NCBI GenBank assembly: GCA_016839665.1
Contig: JAEOTU010000147.1
Location: 1 to 16,507 of the forward strand
DNA length: 16,507 nucleotides
Direction: 5' to 3'
From: Candidatus Hodarchaeota archaeon
GTDB taxonomy: Archaea; Asgardarchaeota; Heimdallarchaeia; Hodarchaeales; Hodarchaeaceae
Shown here: positions 5,503-14,179 of the stretch, one piece after another
Layout of the letters: each line of letters begins with the position of its first letter
How positions within the stretch are numbered: the first letter of the stretch is position 1
Notes under the pieces: generated by a model
What the model was told of the DNA's origin: nothing
The model's input: the letters and a program-made list of their open reading frames with translations, nothing else
The model's database searches: none
Translations under genes and position numbers: made by a program

Positions 5503-7578
5503 ATGGGTTATTCATTTGATTTAAAGGGTCGTTTTGAGTCATTTATTGAAGAATTTACAGACATCGATGGACAATTACGTTATCAAGAGAGAATACGAGA
5601 TTTGGAGCCAATGGGTTCCCGTAGTCTCTATATCTCATATAATGATTTACTTGTACAAGACCCAAAACTAGCCAAGGAGTTTTTATCAAACCCTGAGGAA
5701 AGCATCGCTGCAGGGGAGGATGTTCTGAGATCAAAAATCGCTGAAACAAATCCTGAATATTTGGAACGTTTAAAACAGGTTCATATTCGGATTAGTGATC
5801 TAGCTGAAAAGCTGGTATTGCGTTCATTAAAAACAGAACATCTTGGCATTCTAACGTGCTTTGAAGGCATTGTTATTGGGGTTACAGACGTTATACCCCT
5901 ACTGATACGGGGTCATTTCAAGTGTGCCTCATGTGGTGATGATAATCAAATTGTAGATTTCCGAGAAGGTATTTATACACCGCCTTATCAATGTCGTAAC
6001 GAACAATGTCAGCGTAAAGGATCCCTTCATCTTCAAATAGAAAAAAGTGTTTTTATAGATTGGCAAAAGATCACATTGCAAGAAAAACCAGAGGAACTTC
6101 CACCAGGGCAACTACCTCAAAGTACAACCATTCATGTTCTTGATGACCTAGTAGATCAAGCCAGACCTGGCGATCGTGTGGAGATAGTAGGAATTCTAAA
6201 GGCAAGAGCGACGCGTCTTCTAAAACGGGGACAGTTAGCTACCTATGGAAAGTTCTTTCACGGGATTGCGATATTGAAAGAAACTGCAGAATATGTCGAT
6301 ATTGAAATTTCCGAAGAAGACGAACTTAAAATCATTGACCTCTCTAAATCACCATATATAATCGAAAAAATACGAGATTCACTAGCTCCCTCTATTTATG
6401 GTCATGATCTCGTGAAAGAAGCAATTGCAGCGTTGTTATTTGGGGGATCTACCAAAGAAACACCTGATGGAATGAAGCTACGTGGTGAATCGAATCTATT
6501 ACTCATAGGGGATCCAGGAGTAGGAAAGAGCCAGATTTTGAAGTTTGTCGCAAAATTAGCACCAAGAGCACTCTATACAACTGGGAAGGGCTCAACCGCG
6601 GCTGGATTAACCGCGGCTGTGATTAGAGATCAAGATACAGGAGAAATTACACTTGAAGCGGGTGCCCTTGTCCTAGCCGATCAAGGTATTGCGATGGTTG
6701 ATGAGTTCGACAAAATGCGAGCGGAAGATCGTACAGCCATCCATGAAGCGATGGAGCAGCACACGATAAGTATAGCCAAAGCAGGGATCGTAGCTACTCT
6801 TAATGCCCGAACATCAATCTTAGCTGCTGCTAATCCTCGTAGGGGAAGATGGAATCCTTTCAAAAGTACCGCAGATAATTTAAACCTACCTCCAACGATA
6901 TTATCCCGATTTGACTTGATTTTTGTTTTGGAAGACAAACCTGATGCAAAAGAGGATCATGACTTAGCTTCCCATATTCTCCAACTTCATAAATCACAAA
7001 CTCTTTCTACTAGCCCTCCTATCGAACAGGACTTATTACGAAAGTATATAGCTTATGCAAGACGAGAAATTCGTCCTCGCCTCTCCGATGAAGCTGAAGA
7101 ACGCTTATTAGAATACTATAAGGAACTTCGAGGTGCTAGCACTAGTGTTGAAGAGGGGCAGGTAGATCCAATTGCCATCACTCCTCGCCAATTAGAATCA
7201 CTGGTTCGATTATCAGAAGCAAGAGCGAAAATGCGCCTAAGTTCTGAAGTGTCCTACGATGATGCATCTGGTGCTGTTAATTTGATGAATGCCACATTAG
7301 AGAAATTGGCAAAAGATACCGAGACAGGAAAGTTAGACATTGATAAATATGCATCTGGAATGAGCGCAAAATCAAGACGACGACTGGATCAAATTGACGC
7401 ATTAATTGATTTAATGTTAGAGGAGGCAGAGGAAGGTGAACCAGTTGCGATTAAGGACATAATTGATAGAGCAGTAGAGGAAGGTCTTAGTAAGAATCAA
7501 ATCGTGAAAGCTATTGATGAAATGACACGTCGTGGGATTCTATTTGAACCCCAGCAAGGACATGTTAAACGACCTTAG
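5503..7578 (+). CDS. mcm: MCM replicative helicase
   Basis: A 691-residue minichromosome maintenance ATPase, the hexameric 3'-5' helicase that unwinds DNA ahead of the fork. The N-terminal domain (about 1-270) includes a zinc site with C141, C144, C164 and C169. The AAA+ core has Walker A GDPGVGKS (336-343), Walker B MVDEFDK with D400-E401, sensor 1 N444 in AAANP, and the arginine finger R469 in LSRFD. Helicase hairpin segments and a C-terminal winged helix (about 615-690) follow. Length is typical of archaeal MCM (about 650-700), and no intein interrupts the P-loop. A ribosome site GAGGGG (5491-5496), 6 nt before ATG 5503, and the 15-nt gap after gins23 indicate co-transcription. All catalytic residues I checked are present. 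Confidence 0.97.
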   Translation: MGYSFDLKGRFESFIEEFTDIDGQLRYQERIRDLEPMGSRSLYISYNDLLVQDPKLAKEFLSNPEESIAAGEDVLRSKIAETNPEYLERLKQVHIRISDLAEKLVLRSLKTEHLGILTCFEGIVIGVTDVIPLLIRGHFKCASCGDDNQIVDFREGIYTPPYQCRNEQCQRKGSLHLQIEKSVFIDWQKITLQEKPEELPPGQLPQSTTIHVLDDLVDQARPGDRVEIVGILKARATRLLKRGQLATYGKFFHGIAILKETAEYVDIEISEEDELKIIDLSKSPYIIEKIRDSLAPSIYGHDLVKEAIAALLFGGSTKETPDGMKLRGESNLLLIGDPGVGKSQILKFVAKLAPRALYTTGKGSTAAGLTAAVIRDQDTGEITLEAGALVLADQGIAMVDEFDKMRAEDRTAIHEAMEQHTISIAKAGIVATLNARTSILAAANPRRGRWNPFKSTADNLNLPPTILSRFDLIFVLEDKPDAKEDHDLASHILQLHKSQTLSTSPPIEQDLLRKYIAYARREIRPRLSDEAEERLLEYYKELRGASTSVEEGQVDPIAITPRQLESLVRLSEARAKMRLSSEVSYDDASGAVNLMNATLEKLAKDTETGKLDIDKYASGMSAKSRRRLDQIDALIDLMLEEAEEGEPVAIKDIIDRAVEEGLSKNQIVKAIDEMTRRGILFEPQQGHVKRP

Positions 7579-7829
7579 TCAGATCAATAAACTATTAGGC
7601 CGCTCTCAGGGGATTATAGGTAAAACGAGGGATTTATGATTATTTTCACATTAAAATATTAAAAAAATACTCCTTATGATTTGGATAATGGGGAGTCACT
7701 TAGTTTTTTAGGAAGAAAAGCTCCCTATCAAGCATCAAAGTGCAGTGAGTTCACATCATTTTGTACGCAACTGCGTGGAAGACCTTCTGTAAAGGGTCAG
7801 GTGGAAAAAGGATTGGAAGTTTGTCACCC
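7579..7829. mobile_element. Left flank of the tnpB element with hairpin
   Basis: The region between the mcm stop and the chosen tnpB start should contain the left end of the element. ATGGGGAG (7688-7695) and CTCCCTAT (7721-7728) form an 8-bp stem with one G-T pair around a 25-nt loop that itself contains CTT/AAG. A shorter hairpin ACGC-AACT-GCGT lies at 7765-7776. IS200/IS605 ends carry imperfect hairpins near the cleavage sites. I cannot fix the exact left boundary or the target-adjacent motif. Confidence 0.35.
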
Positions 7830-9410
7830 ATGACTGTAATCACTCAAGCATATCCGCTCAAACTACCACAAAAGGAAGTTCTTCGACAACGCCTTGATCT
7901 CTTAAGAAAACTCAGTCTGGAAGCTGGGCAACAATTGCTAGAGAAATTGTGGACAGAAGAGTGGATAGAGGGATTACAGGACAAGAAAAAGAAAGCTTAC
8001 AAAGTCATTGGTGAGCAACAGGTCGTGTTGAGCAAAGAGGGCCAGCAACTCTATCTTCCTTCCCGGATTAGACGGTGTATTACTGAATGGGTGGGAAGAA
8101 TTCTACGTTCCCAAGGAAAAAGAAAGGACTGTTATGAGGACGTTTTACGAATTGTCCAAACAACTGGTGTTGAAGGCAACCTAGACATCCTAGTAAAGAC
8201 TGTCGCATTATCACTGATCCAATTTGAGGGGAAATATTACCGCTGGGCATTGATCCGACAAGTGTTACGAACTTTCAGACGATATCATTACCGATTAGGC
8301 TTAGACTTAACCGTTTTAAAACACAATCCATATACCAAGATGGTTACCCCTGTCATTCACTCATTTGGCTTTCCCTATAGTCCTGATGATGGGCAGGCAA
8401 TGCGAATGGACTGGCAACGGGATAACATAGTCGTGAAAATGAAACTCCCTCTAACGAGACGGCCATTAAAGAGAAGTGACTGGCAATGGCACACCATAAC
8501 TCTTCCTATTCCCTGTAAAATTCTGGAGCGAGTCAATAAAAGGGGGAGTAAACTCCATCTCCCTACATTACGCTATATTCAGTTAAAAGGGGGTTTAATT
8601 CTTCCATTTCTTGAGTTTGCATGGTCATTCCCAATTGATATTAAGGGAGCGGGAAAACCCCACCGAGTCTTGGCCACCGATCTTGGGCTGATTCATCTGA
8701 CGACCTCGGTCATATGCGAAGCTGGGTCACAGATCAGTCAACCAATCTTCTGGTCGCCAGATAAACAACTTCTACATAAAATCGAACAGCTGCATCATCA
8801 TATTGCACGACTGCAAAAGAAGCTTGATCGTTATCCAGAGCACTGGGCAGGTCAGGGAAAGCGTAGACAAGAGTTAGACCGAATTCATCAGAAGTTGAAT
8901 CGCTATCGGGAACTCATCCTCCATCTTACAAGTAATCATCTCTTAGAAACCGCTTTACGTGAACAATGCCAGACCTTAGTGCTAGAAGATTTACGCTCCT
9001 ACAACCCACCTAAAAACAAGCGTAGTCTCTCTCGTAAACTGTCCAATTGGCTACGTGGATCATTATATAAGGTGCTACTCTACAAAGCCAAGCGAGTTGG
9101 AATCGAAATTAACCGAGTCAATGCTCAGTGGACCTCCAGGTATTGTCCCCGTTGTGGGACCAAAGGTCAGAAAATTGGTGATCCTAATAGTAAAATATCT
9201 GATCAACTAGGCCGTTTCTTCTCATGTCCTAGTTGTTACTACACAGCTGATCGTGACTATATTGCCTCAGTAAACATTTATCGCATGTATCTGGAACAAC
9301 AGAACAATAGCTTTAGCTTGCAACAAGCAAGGCCAGTGTCCTATAGGGGTGCTGGTATCCCGCGCAACCGTCCTCGCGGGGCCTCTATTCAAGCTACCTT
9401 GAGTGGATAG
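7830..9410 (+). CDS. tnpB: TnpB, IS200/IS605-family RNA-guided nuclease
   Basis: A 526-residue OrfB/TnpB, an RNA-guided DNA endonuclease ancestral to Cas12. The split RuvC site is present: D284 in ATDLGL, E386 in LVLEDL, and D476 in the ADRDY motif. Between the last two lies the zinc ribbon with C439, C442, C466 and C469 (YCPRCG and SCPSCYY). The usual DRD-x-NAA reads DRDYIAS, with isoleucine for asparagine, a small departure. It is longer than the common 370-450 residues because of an extended N-terminal half. ATG 7830 (MTVITQAYPLKL) matches the usual N-terminus and has GGAAG upstream; the frame is open to TTG 7761. No tnpA or serine recombinase is nearby, so it is a tnpB-only (IS1341-like) copy. 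The final ~37 residues are low-complexity, as expected where the reading frame runs into omega-RNA sequence. It looks somewhat more GC-rich than its neighbours. Confidence 0.92.
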   Translation: MTVITQAYPLKLPQKEVLRQRLDLLRKLSLEAGQQLLEKLWTEEWIEGLQDKKKKAYKVIGEQQVVLSKEGQQLYLPSRIRRCITEWVGRILRSQGKRKDCYEDVLRIVQTTGVEGNLDILVKTVALSLIQFEGKYYRWALIRQVLRTFRRYHYRLGLDLTVLKHNPYTKMVTPVIHSFGFPYSPDDGQAMRMDWQRDNIVVKMKLPLTRRPLKRSDWQWHTITLPIPCKILERVNKRGSKLHLPTLRYIQLKGGLILPFLEFAWSFPIDIKGAGKPHRVLATDLGLIHLTTSVICEAGSQISQPIFWSPDKQLLHKIEQLHHHIARLQKKLDRYPEHWAGQGKRRQELDRIHQKLNRYRELILHLTSNHLLETALREQCQTLVLEDLRSYNPPKNKRSLSRKLSNWLRGSLYKVLLYKAKRVGIEINRVNAQWTSRYCPRCGTKGQKIGDPNSKISDQLGRFFSCPSCYYTADRDYIASVNIYRMYLEQQNNSFSLQQARPVSYRGAGIPRNRPRGASIQATLSG

Positions 9411-9422
9411 GCACTGAAATAG
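9310..9422 (+). ncRNA. Candidate omega-RNA at the tnpB 3' end
   Basis: Four stems follow one another in the last 100 bases of tnpB: GCTTG-CAA-CAAGC (9316-9328); CCAG/CTGG (9333-9336 with 9352-9355) enclosing CC-TATA-GG (9340-9347); CCCGCG/CGCGGG (9359-9364 with 9375-9380); and TCAAG-CTAC-CTTGA (9389-9402). Such a dense GC-rich structure is unusual in this AT-rich genome. TnpB omega-RNAs are known to overlap the tnpB 3' end and continue into flanking DNA, which supplies the guide. Boundaries are estimates; the guide would start after the right end, near or within the hel308 leader. Confidence 0.5.
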
Positions 9423-9449
9423 ATGTCTATAAGGAAAGGAACAGTATTT

Positions 9450-11678
9450 ATGCTTATTGAATCGTTAGCTCTGGATGATCGAATTAAAAGAGTAATTATC
9501 GAGCATGACGGTATCAAAGAGCTTTTTCCTCCACAGGCTGAAGCCATAAACCAAGGTTTATTGGGCAGGAAGAACTTTGTTATTTCTATTCCTACTGCTG
9601 CAGGTAAAACACTACTAGCGGAACTAGCAGCATTGAAGCATGTGGTTGAACTAGGTGGAAAAGCAATTTATCTGTGTCCATTACGGGCATTGGCTTCAGA
9701 GAAATTTAAAGATTTAAAACGTTTTGAAACCTTGGGTATTCGCGTTGCTGTTACTTCTGGTGACTATGATTCAGCTGATAGCTATCTCCCTAGATATGAC
9801 ATTATTGTTTCTACAAACGAGAAGATGGATGCACTTTTACGTCATCAAGCTAGTTGGATAAAAGATCAAGTAAGCCTTGTTATTATTGATGAGTGTCATT
9901 TACTTAATGATCAACATCGTGGACCCACATTAGAGATCTTATTAGCCCGATTATTAATTGAAAATGCTCAGTCTCAAATATTAGCTCTTAGTGCAACTAT
10001 TGGAAATGCAGATGAGCTAGCTGAATGGTTAGACGCGGAATTGGTTCAAAGTGACTGGAGACCCGTACCCCTGAGGGAAGGTATATACTTTGAGGATCAA
10101 ATTATTTTTTCTGACTTTTCATCAAGAGAAATTCCATTTAGACATAAAGATCAATTAGTCAATATTGCACTCGATTCAATTCACTCTCAAGAGCAAACCT
10201 TAATTTTCACTCCTTCTAGAAGGTCAGCTGTTGCAACAGCAGAAAGAATTGGAAAAATTGTTGAAACATTGATCGAACCAAGAGACTTAAAGCATTTAAG
10301 TGATCTAGCTTCCAAAATTGTCCTCAATATTTCCGATCCACTTTCTCTGAAACTAGCTGAAACTATTAAACGAGGAGTAACCTTTCATCATGCAGGCCTA
10401 AACTCTCGTCAGAGAGAATTAGTCGAAACTGCGTTTAAAAATGGTTTTATTAAGATCCTGAGCGCTACCCCTACTCTTGCAGCTGGAGTGAACGTTCCTG
10501 CCAAACGTGTGGTAGTATCCAGTGTCTATAGATACTCGACCGAAGAAGGTTCCCATCCCATTAAGACACTAGAGTACAAACAGATGGTTGGGAGAGCAGG
10601 CCGGCCTCAATTTGACAGTGAAGGAGAAGCAATATTATTAGCCAAACAAGCTGGGGCAGTAGATTGGTTAATGGATCGATACATTCATCGTGATCCAGAA
10701 GCAGTATACTCTAAGTTAGCATCCAAACCTGCGTTACGTCGATCTGTTTTAGGCTTAATTGCATCAAAAGTTGTCAGAACTGTCTCTGATTTGCAAAATT
10801 TTTTTGAAAAGACTTTTTACGGTTTTCAGTTTGAGGCCATATTCTTAGAGGGAAAAATTAGGGAGATTATTGACCTTTTAATTGTTTGGGATATGATTAA
10901 TCCTCTTGATGCAAATGAGACTCTTGAAGCAACTCTCTATGGACTTCGTGTAAGTCAGCTCTATCTTGACCCTGAAACCGCAGCTTCAATTGCAGAAGGT
11001 CTAACAAAAGCTGTTCAACAATCTCGATCAAAAATCCATCCAGTAGCACTTATTGACTTAATTGTTGGTACTCCTGATATGGTTAATCTATCTTTTCGTA
11101 AGAGTGACTGGAAAATTACTGAAAAAAGATTTGAACGATTTAAAACAAGATTGGTACAACCTGTACCTAAAGCGTCCGAGATTGAATATGAATTTCGCTT
11201 ACGTGACTTTCATACAGTCCTCTGCCTGTGGGATTGGATAAAAGAAATGCCAGTCGAGCGGCTTATAATGCGATATAAAATTGGTTCTGGAGACATTCAG
11301 CGAATAGTGGAGACTGCTACTTGGTTAGTATCTGCAACGACCGAAATTACGAATTTAAGAACAAGAAATAATGAGAGATACGACATTTTCATGAAAGCTG
11401 CTCAATCTTTAGGTGAGAGAGTAAAATATGGGATTAAAAGTGATGCGATTAGTCTAACCCGAATACGAGGAATTGGCCGAAAAAGAGCTCGTATTTTGCT
11501 CGACCATGGAATTCGTGATATAAACAAGCTATTGAGTCTCACGGATTCTGAATTGAGTAAAATGCCAGGTTTTGGATCAGAATTGGCAAAAACAACCTTA
11601 AAATTAGCAAAAGAAATAGTAGAACCATCCAAAAAAAGTAATAATCTTGAAATTGATATAGAAGACTACATCTTTTAA
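9450..11678 (+). CDS. hel308: Hel308 superfamily 2 DNA helicase
   Basis: A 742-residue Ski2-like 3'-5' helicase that remodels stalled or forked DNA during replication restart. It shows the Q-motif region LFPPQAEAI, Walker A PTAAGKT (48-54), DECH box (147-150), SAT motif (181-183), FHHAGL, AAGVNVPAKR, and QMVGRAGRP (motif VI, from about 378). A winged-helix and ratchet domain follow, then a C-terminal helix-hairpin-helix (about 669-718, GIGRKRARILL and MPGFGSELAK). Length fits Hel308 (about 700-750). ATG 9450 is chosen because AAAGGA (9435-9440) lies 9 nt upstream and MLIESLALDDRIKR aligns with the family start; ATG 9423 would add nine residues. The gene begins only 40 nt after tnpB, so its original promoter may have been displaced by the insertion. 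Confidence 0.95.
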   Translation: MLIESLALDDRIKRVIIEHDGIKELFPPQAEAINQGLLGRKNFVISIPTAAGKTLLAELAALKHVVELGGKAIYLCPLRALASEKFKDLKRFETLGIRVAVTSGDYDSADSYLPRYDIIVSTNEKMDALLRHQASWIKDQVSLVIIDECHLLNDQHRGPTLEILLARLLIENAQSQILALSATIGNADELAEWLDAELVQSDWRPVPLREGIYFEDQIIFSDFSSREIPFRHKDQLVNIALDSIHSQEQTLIFTPSRRSAVATAERIGKIVETLIEPRDLKHLSDLASKIVLNISDPLSLKLAETIKRGVTFHHAGLNSRQRELVETAFKNGFIKILSATPTLAAGVNVPAKRVVVSSVYRYSTEEGSHPIKTLEYKQMVGRAGRPQFDSEGEAILLAKQAGAVDWLMDRYIHRDPEAVYSKLASKPALRRSVLGLIASKVVRTVSDLQNFFEKTFYGFQFEAIFLEGKIREIIDLLIVWDMINPLDANETLEATLYGLRVSQLYLDPETAASIAEGLTKAVQQSRSKIHPVALIDLIVGTPDMVNLSFRKSDWKITEKRFERFKTRLVQPVPKASEIEYEFRLRDFHTVLCLWDWIKEMPVERLIMRYKIGSGDIQRIVETATWLVSATTEITNLRTRNNERYDIFMKAAQSLGERVKYGIKSDAISLTRIRGIGRKRARILLDHGIRDINKLLSLTDSELSKMPGFGSELAKTTLKLAKEIVEPSKKSNNLEIDIEDYIF

Positions 11679-11805
11679 TTAAATATCAATAATTATATTT
11701 CTATAAGATTTTAATACCAGAAAATAATTTCTTTTGTCTAGAATTATAATGATGTCGACATAAGTGAACCATTTTGTCTTTATTAGAGGAATCATAACCT
11801 TCTTC

Positions 11806-11813
11806 TTTTATAA
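11806..11813 (+). promoter_or_regulatory. TATA-like box of the SIS-domain gene
   Basis: TTTTATAA lies 57 nt before the chosen ATG at 11871. Initiation about 25 nt downstream would give a leader of roughly 35 nt, containing the TGAGGA ribosome site. Confidence 0.4.
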
Positions 11814-11870
11814 CACATTCGTGAATATTGGCTTGAACGATACAGTTACTTGCTCCTGAGGAATACATTC

Positions 11871-13034
11871 ATGATAGGAACTAATGACAAACCTGATTTC
11901 ATGCTTTCAGAAATGTTGGAACAACCTAGAATTATAAATTCATATTTAAGTGACCCTAACGTGAAAGATGTTGGAAGCTTTTTACAAAAAGGCAGTATTA
12001 AGCGAATTTATCTTACTGGATCAGGTGATAGTTACTGTGCGGCCTGGTTTGGTGCATATCTTGGTGAAACATGGCACCCTGATCTTAATACGCGACATTA
12101 TGCTCCATTTGAATTTGTAAATTATGTAAAAACTGAAAAAGTGAAAAACTCTGCTGTTATTGGTATTTCTGTGTCTGGAAATACTCCTCGCGTTGTAGAG
12201 GCAATTCGTTTTGCACAGAAACATGGTGCACAAACCATAGGAATCACTGATAATCCACAGGGAAAGATTGCAAAAGAATCTGACCACACTCTTTACATAA
12301 ATGCTTCTCCTCCAGAATCCTTAGAAACTTCATCTTACACTTCAAAGGGAGCAAAAGAATACACGGGGTACCATCACGACGTTGCACAAACTAAAACTTA
12401 TCTTGCCAATCTTGCAATCCAAAGCCTTTTGATGTCCTATCTTCTCCAACAACGCAAGAATACTCTCAATCAAATACAAGAGACTTTTCAGTTGGTCACT
12501 CAATCTTTAAAACAAAGGGATCATTTTCTTGAAATTGGTAGTGCTCTCGGTGGTTCAATTGATAAAGTTATTTTTGTAGTGTCAGGTCCAAATAGTCCTA
12601 CAGGATTGTTTGGAGCTTATAAAATGTTTGAGTTCGCTTTAAATGGATTCACCTGCGACATAGAGGAATACTGTCACACTGCTTATTTCATAACCACAGA
12701 ACATAGTTTGGTTATCTTTATAGCCTCTGATAGTTGTTCCTTTAACCGAATAATGGAGATTGAGCCAGTAATTCGAGAGAAAATCAATGCAAAAACAGTC
12801 GTATTAACAAGCTCTGATTTTCAAATCCATACTAGTCCTTATTTCTTAAAAATACAAACACCTAAGGAAACTGCGCTATCCCCTCTAATCTATACTATCC
12901 CTGTTGAGTTCATTTCATATTCAATTGCTAAATGTAAAGGATTTGATACAAATCGTTTCCGTGGAGGGCAGGATACTGAAAAATACGTTTCAGGTTCTTT
13001 TAGAACAATCCGACAATCTAAGCTTCACTATTAA
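11871..13034 (+). CDS. Double-SIS-domain sugar-phosphate isomerase-like protein
   Basis: A 387-residue protein with two SIS (sugar isomerase) domains, like the isomerase half of glucosamine-6-phosphate synthase (GlmS) and the FrlB/AgaS relatives. The N-terminal MLSEMLEQPRII helix matches the start of the GlmS isomerase region. SIS 1 (about 38-190) has the phosphate-binding TGSGDSY (49-55) and SVSGNTP (100-106). SIS 2 (about 225-360) contains an EEYCHTAYF segment where GlmS relatives carry their EFxHGP-like motif. The KGFDTNRFRG tail resembles the usual C-terminal active-site tail. The glutaminase domain is absent, so it is not a complete GlmS; a deaminase, isomerase or deglycase role on amino-sugar phosphates is possible. 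ATG 11871 has TGAGGA 8 nt upstream, better than the frame's TTG 11850. It converges on the endonuclease III gene with a 31-nt gap. Confidence 0.82.
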   Translation: MIGTNDKPDFMLSEMLEQPRIINSYLSDPNVKDVGSFLQKGSIKRIYLTGSGDSYCAAWFGAYLGETWHPDLNTRHYAPFEFVNYVKTEKVKNSAVIGISVSGNTPRVVEAIRFAQKHGAQTIGITDNPQGKIAKESDHTLYINASPPESLETSSYTSKGAKEYTGYHHDVAQTKTYLANLAIQSLLMSYLLQQRKNTLNQIQETFQLVTQSLKQRDHFLEIGSALGGSIDKVIFVVSGPNSPTGLFGAYKMFEFALNGFTCDIEEYCHTAYFITTEHSLVIFIASDSCSFNRIMEIEPVIREKINAKTVVLTSSDFQIHTSPYFLKIQTPKETALSPLIYTIPVEFISYSIAKCKGFDTNRFRGGQDTEKYVSGSFRTIRQSKLHY

Positions 13035-13065
13035 TGGTACAATAACAATAGTACAGAACTGTATC

Positions 13066-13776
13066 TTAACGAGATTTACCAACACCAATTCTTAAACAAA
13101 TATCACTAATAACACATTGACTACATTTAGGACTTATAGGTGTGCACACATTCTGTCCCCATCGCACTAGAATGTCGTTAATAGGGATCCACCACTTCTC
13201 AGGTAAAATCTTTCGTAAGATCATTTCAACAGTGTCAGCATCACGAAATATAGGTTTATCATCTTTTATCCCTTTGATTGTAACAATGCCTATTCGTTGT
13301 GTTATCCTTGCTACATGTACATCGACACAAATTCCTAGCTTATTATAACCCATCGTTATTACAAGATTAGCAGTTTTTCTTCCTACCCCTTTTAAACTTA
13401 AAAGTTCCTCTAATGAATCAGGAACCTTACTCTGATGTTCTTCGATAAGTTTTTTACAAATAAACCGAATTGTATCAGCTTTTCTTCTATAAAAACCAAC
13501 AGGATAGATAATTTGTTGTAAGTTTTCCAATGGGATCTCAAGCATCTGAGCTGGAGTATCCGCTAAAGCAAAAAGTTGTTGACTGGCTTTGTGAGTCATT
13601 TCATCCTTAGTTCTCAGACTTAGGATTGTCGTGATAAGTATTCGAAAGGGATCTTTCTGGGTTTTAGATATTTGGGTGACAATAGGGTCATTCAGGTTTT
13701 TTGTAGCCCGTGATATTTTCGTTAAGATCTTATCAATTTCTTCTGAGTTAAAAGAAGGAATAGGTTCGGAATTCAT
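13066..13776 (-). CDS. nth: Endonuclease III, DNA glycosylase/AP lyase
   Basis: A 236-residue HhH-GPD glycosylase of the Nth family, which removes oxidised pyrimidines and nicks abasic sites in base excision repair. The helix-hairpin-helix LKGVGRKTANLV carries the catalytic lysine K134, the GPD aspartate is D152 in CVDVHV, and the 4Fe-4S loop is intact as C211-x6-C218-x2-C221-x5-C227. The substrate-loop segment reads ILSLRTKDEM, as in archaeal Nth, instead of LSAQATD as in E. coli. Length is near normal, with a short N-terminal extension. AAGGT before the ATG at 13776 (7-nt spacer) supports the start. It converges on the SIS gene and is divergent from the small HEAT-like gene, so it is probably transcribed alone. 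Confidence 0.95.
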   Translation of the reverse strand: MNSEPIPSFNSEEIDKILTKISRATKNLNDPIVTQISKTQKDPFRILITTILSLRTKDEMTHKASQQLFALADTPAQMLEIPLENLQQIIYPVGFYRRKADTIRFICKKLIEEHQSKVPDSLEELLSLKGVGRKTANLVITMGYNKLGICVDVHVARITQRIGIVTIKGIKDDKPIFRDADTVEMILRKILPEKWWIPINDILVRWGQNVCTPISPKCSQCVISDICLRIGVGKSR

Positions 13777-13934
13777 AAGCTTGACCTTATTTTCTAGATT
13801 ATTTGCTAATATGAGAGTTAAATCGGTTTTTATTTGTCTTAATTTCGACTATGTTTGACTTTCTTTTCTCCCCCACTAGATAAAACAATTAAACTCTAGC
13901 TTGATATTGATTTCCCCTTGAAAAACATGAATAA

Positions 13935-13942
13935 TTTAAAAT
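13935..13942 (+). promoter_or_regulatory. TATA-like box placed for a leaderless mRNA
   Basis: TTTAAAAT lies 19-26 nt before ATG 13961, so transcription would start at or beside the start codon. No ribosome site precedes that ATG, which agrees with leaderless translation. Confidence 0.5.
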
Positions 13943-13960
13943 GAGTATGAATCAGTTTTT

Positions 13961-14179
13961 ATGAGCATATTGGCTAATAATACACTTAATACTTTAAAGC
14001 TAATGATTGAGAAGTTGCAAAAGGATCCCGATAAATTCGAGAGGATGTTTGCAGCTCAATATCTCGCCAAATACAATTTTTCAGAGAGTAAGGAAATTTT
14101 GCAAAGAGCTTTGAATGATCCTGACCCTGAAGTAGTTTTCTGTGTTCGTAAACTTCTTGAAAAAGGTAATGAATCTTAA
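13961..14179 (+). CDS. Small HEAT-repeat-like protein
   Basis: A 72-residue, fully helical protein. Residues about 28-68 (FAAQYLAKYNFSESKEILQRALNDPDPEVVFCVRKLLEK) have the pattern of one HEAT/PBS-lyase repeat: a helix ending in small residues, a loop, a second helix, the DPDPEV turn typical of HEAT repeats, and the start of a third. One repeat alone is too short for a solenoid, so it would act as a dimer, as a partner of a larger protein, or be a fragment. No upstream continuation of the repeat is visible. Its stop codon abuts the stop of the minus-strand gene at 14180 with no gap. Function unknown; the HEAT-like reading is by eye. Confidence 0.65.
   Translation: MSILANNTLNTLKLMIEKLQKDPDKFERMFAAQYLAKYNFSESKEILQRALNDPDPEVVFCVRKLLEKGNES

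Noticed and set aside
5503..7578. Intein in mcm
   Set aside because: Archaeal mcm is a common intein host, but Walker A, Walker B and the arginine finger are contiguous with normal spacing.
7761..7829. 23-residue N-terminal extension of TnpB from TTG 7761
   Set aside because: The extension has no family-like content, and MTVITQAYPLKL at ATG 7830 matches usual TnpB starts.
13035..13065. TACAG-AA-CTGTA dyad between the SIS and nth genes as a terminator
   Set aside because: The stem is only 5 bp with a 2-nt centre, which cannot form a real loop, and there is no T-run after it.
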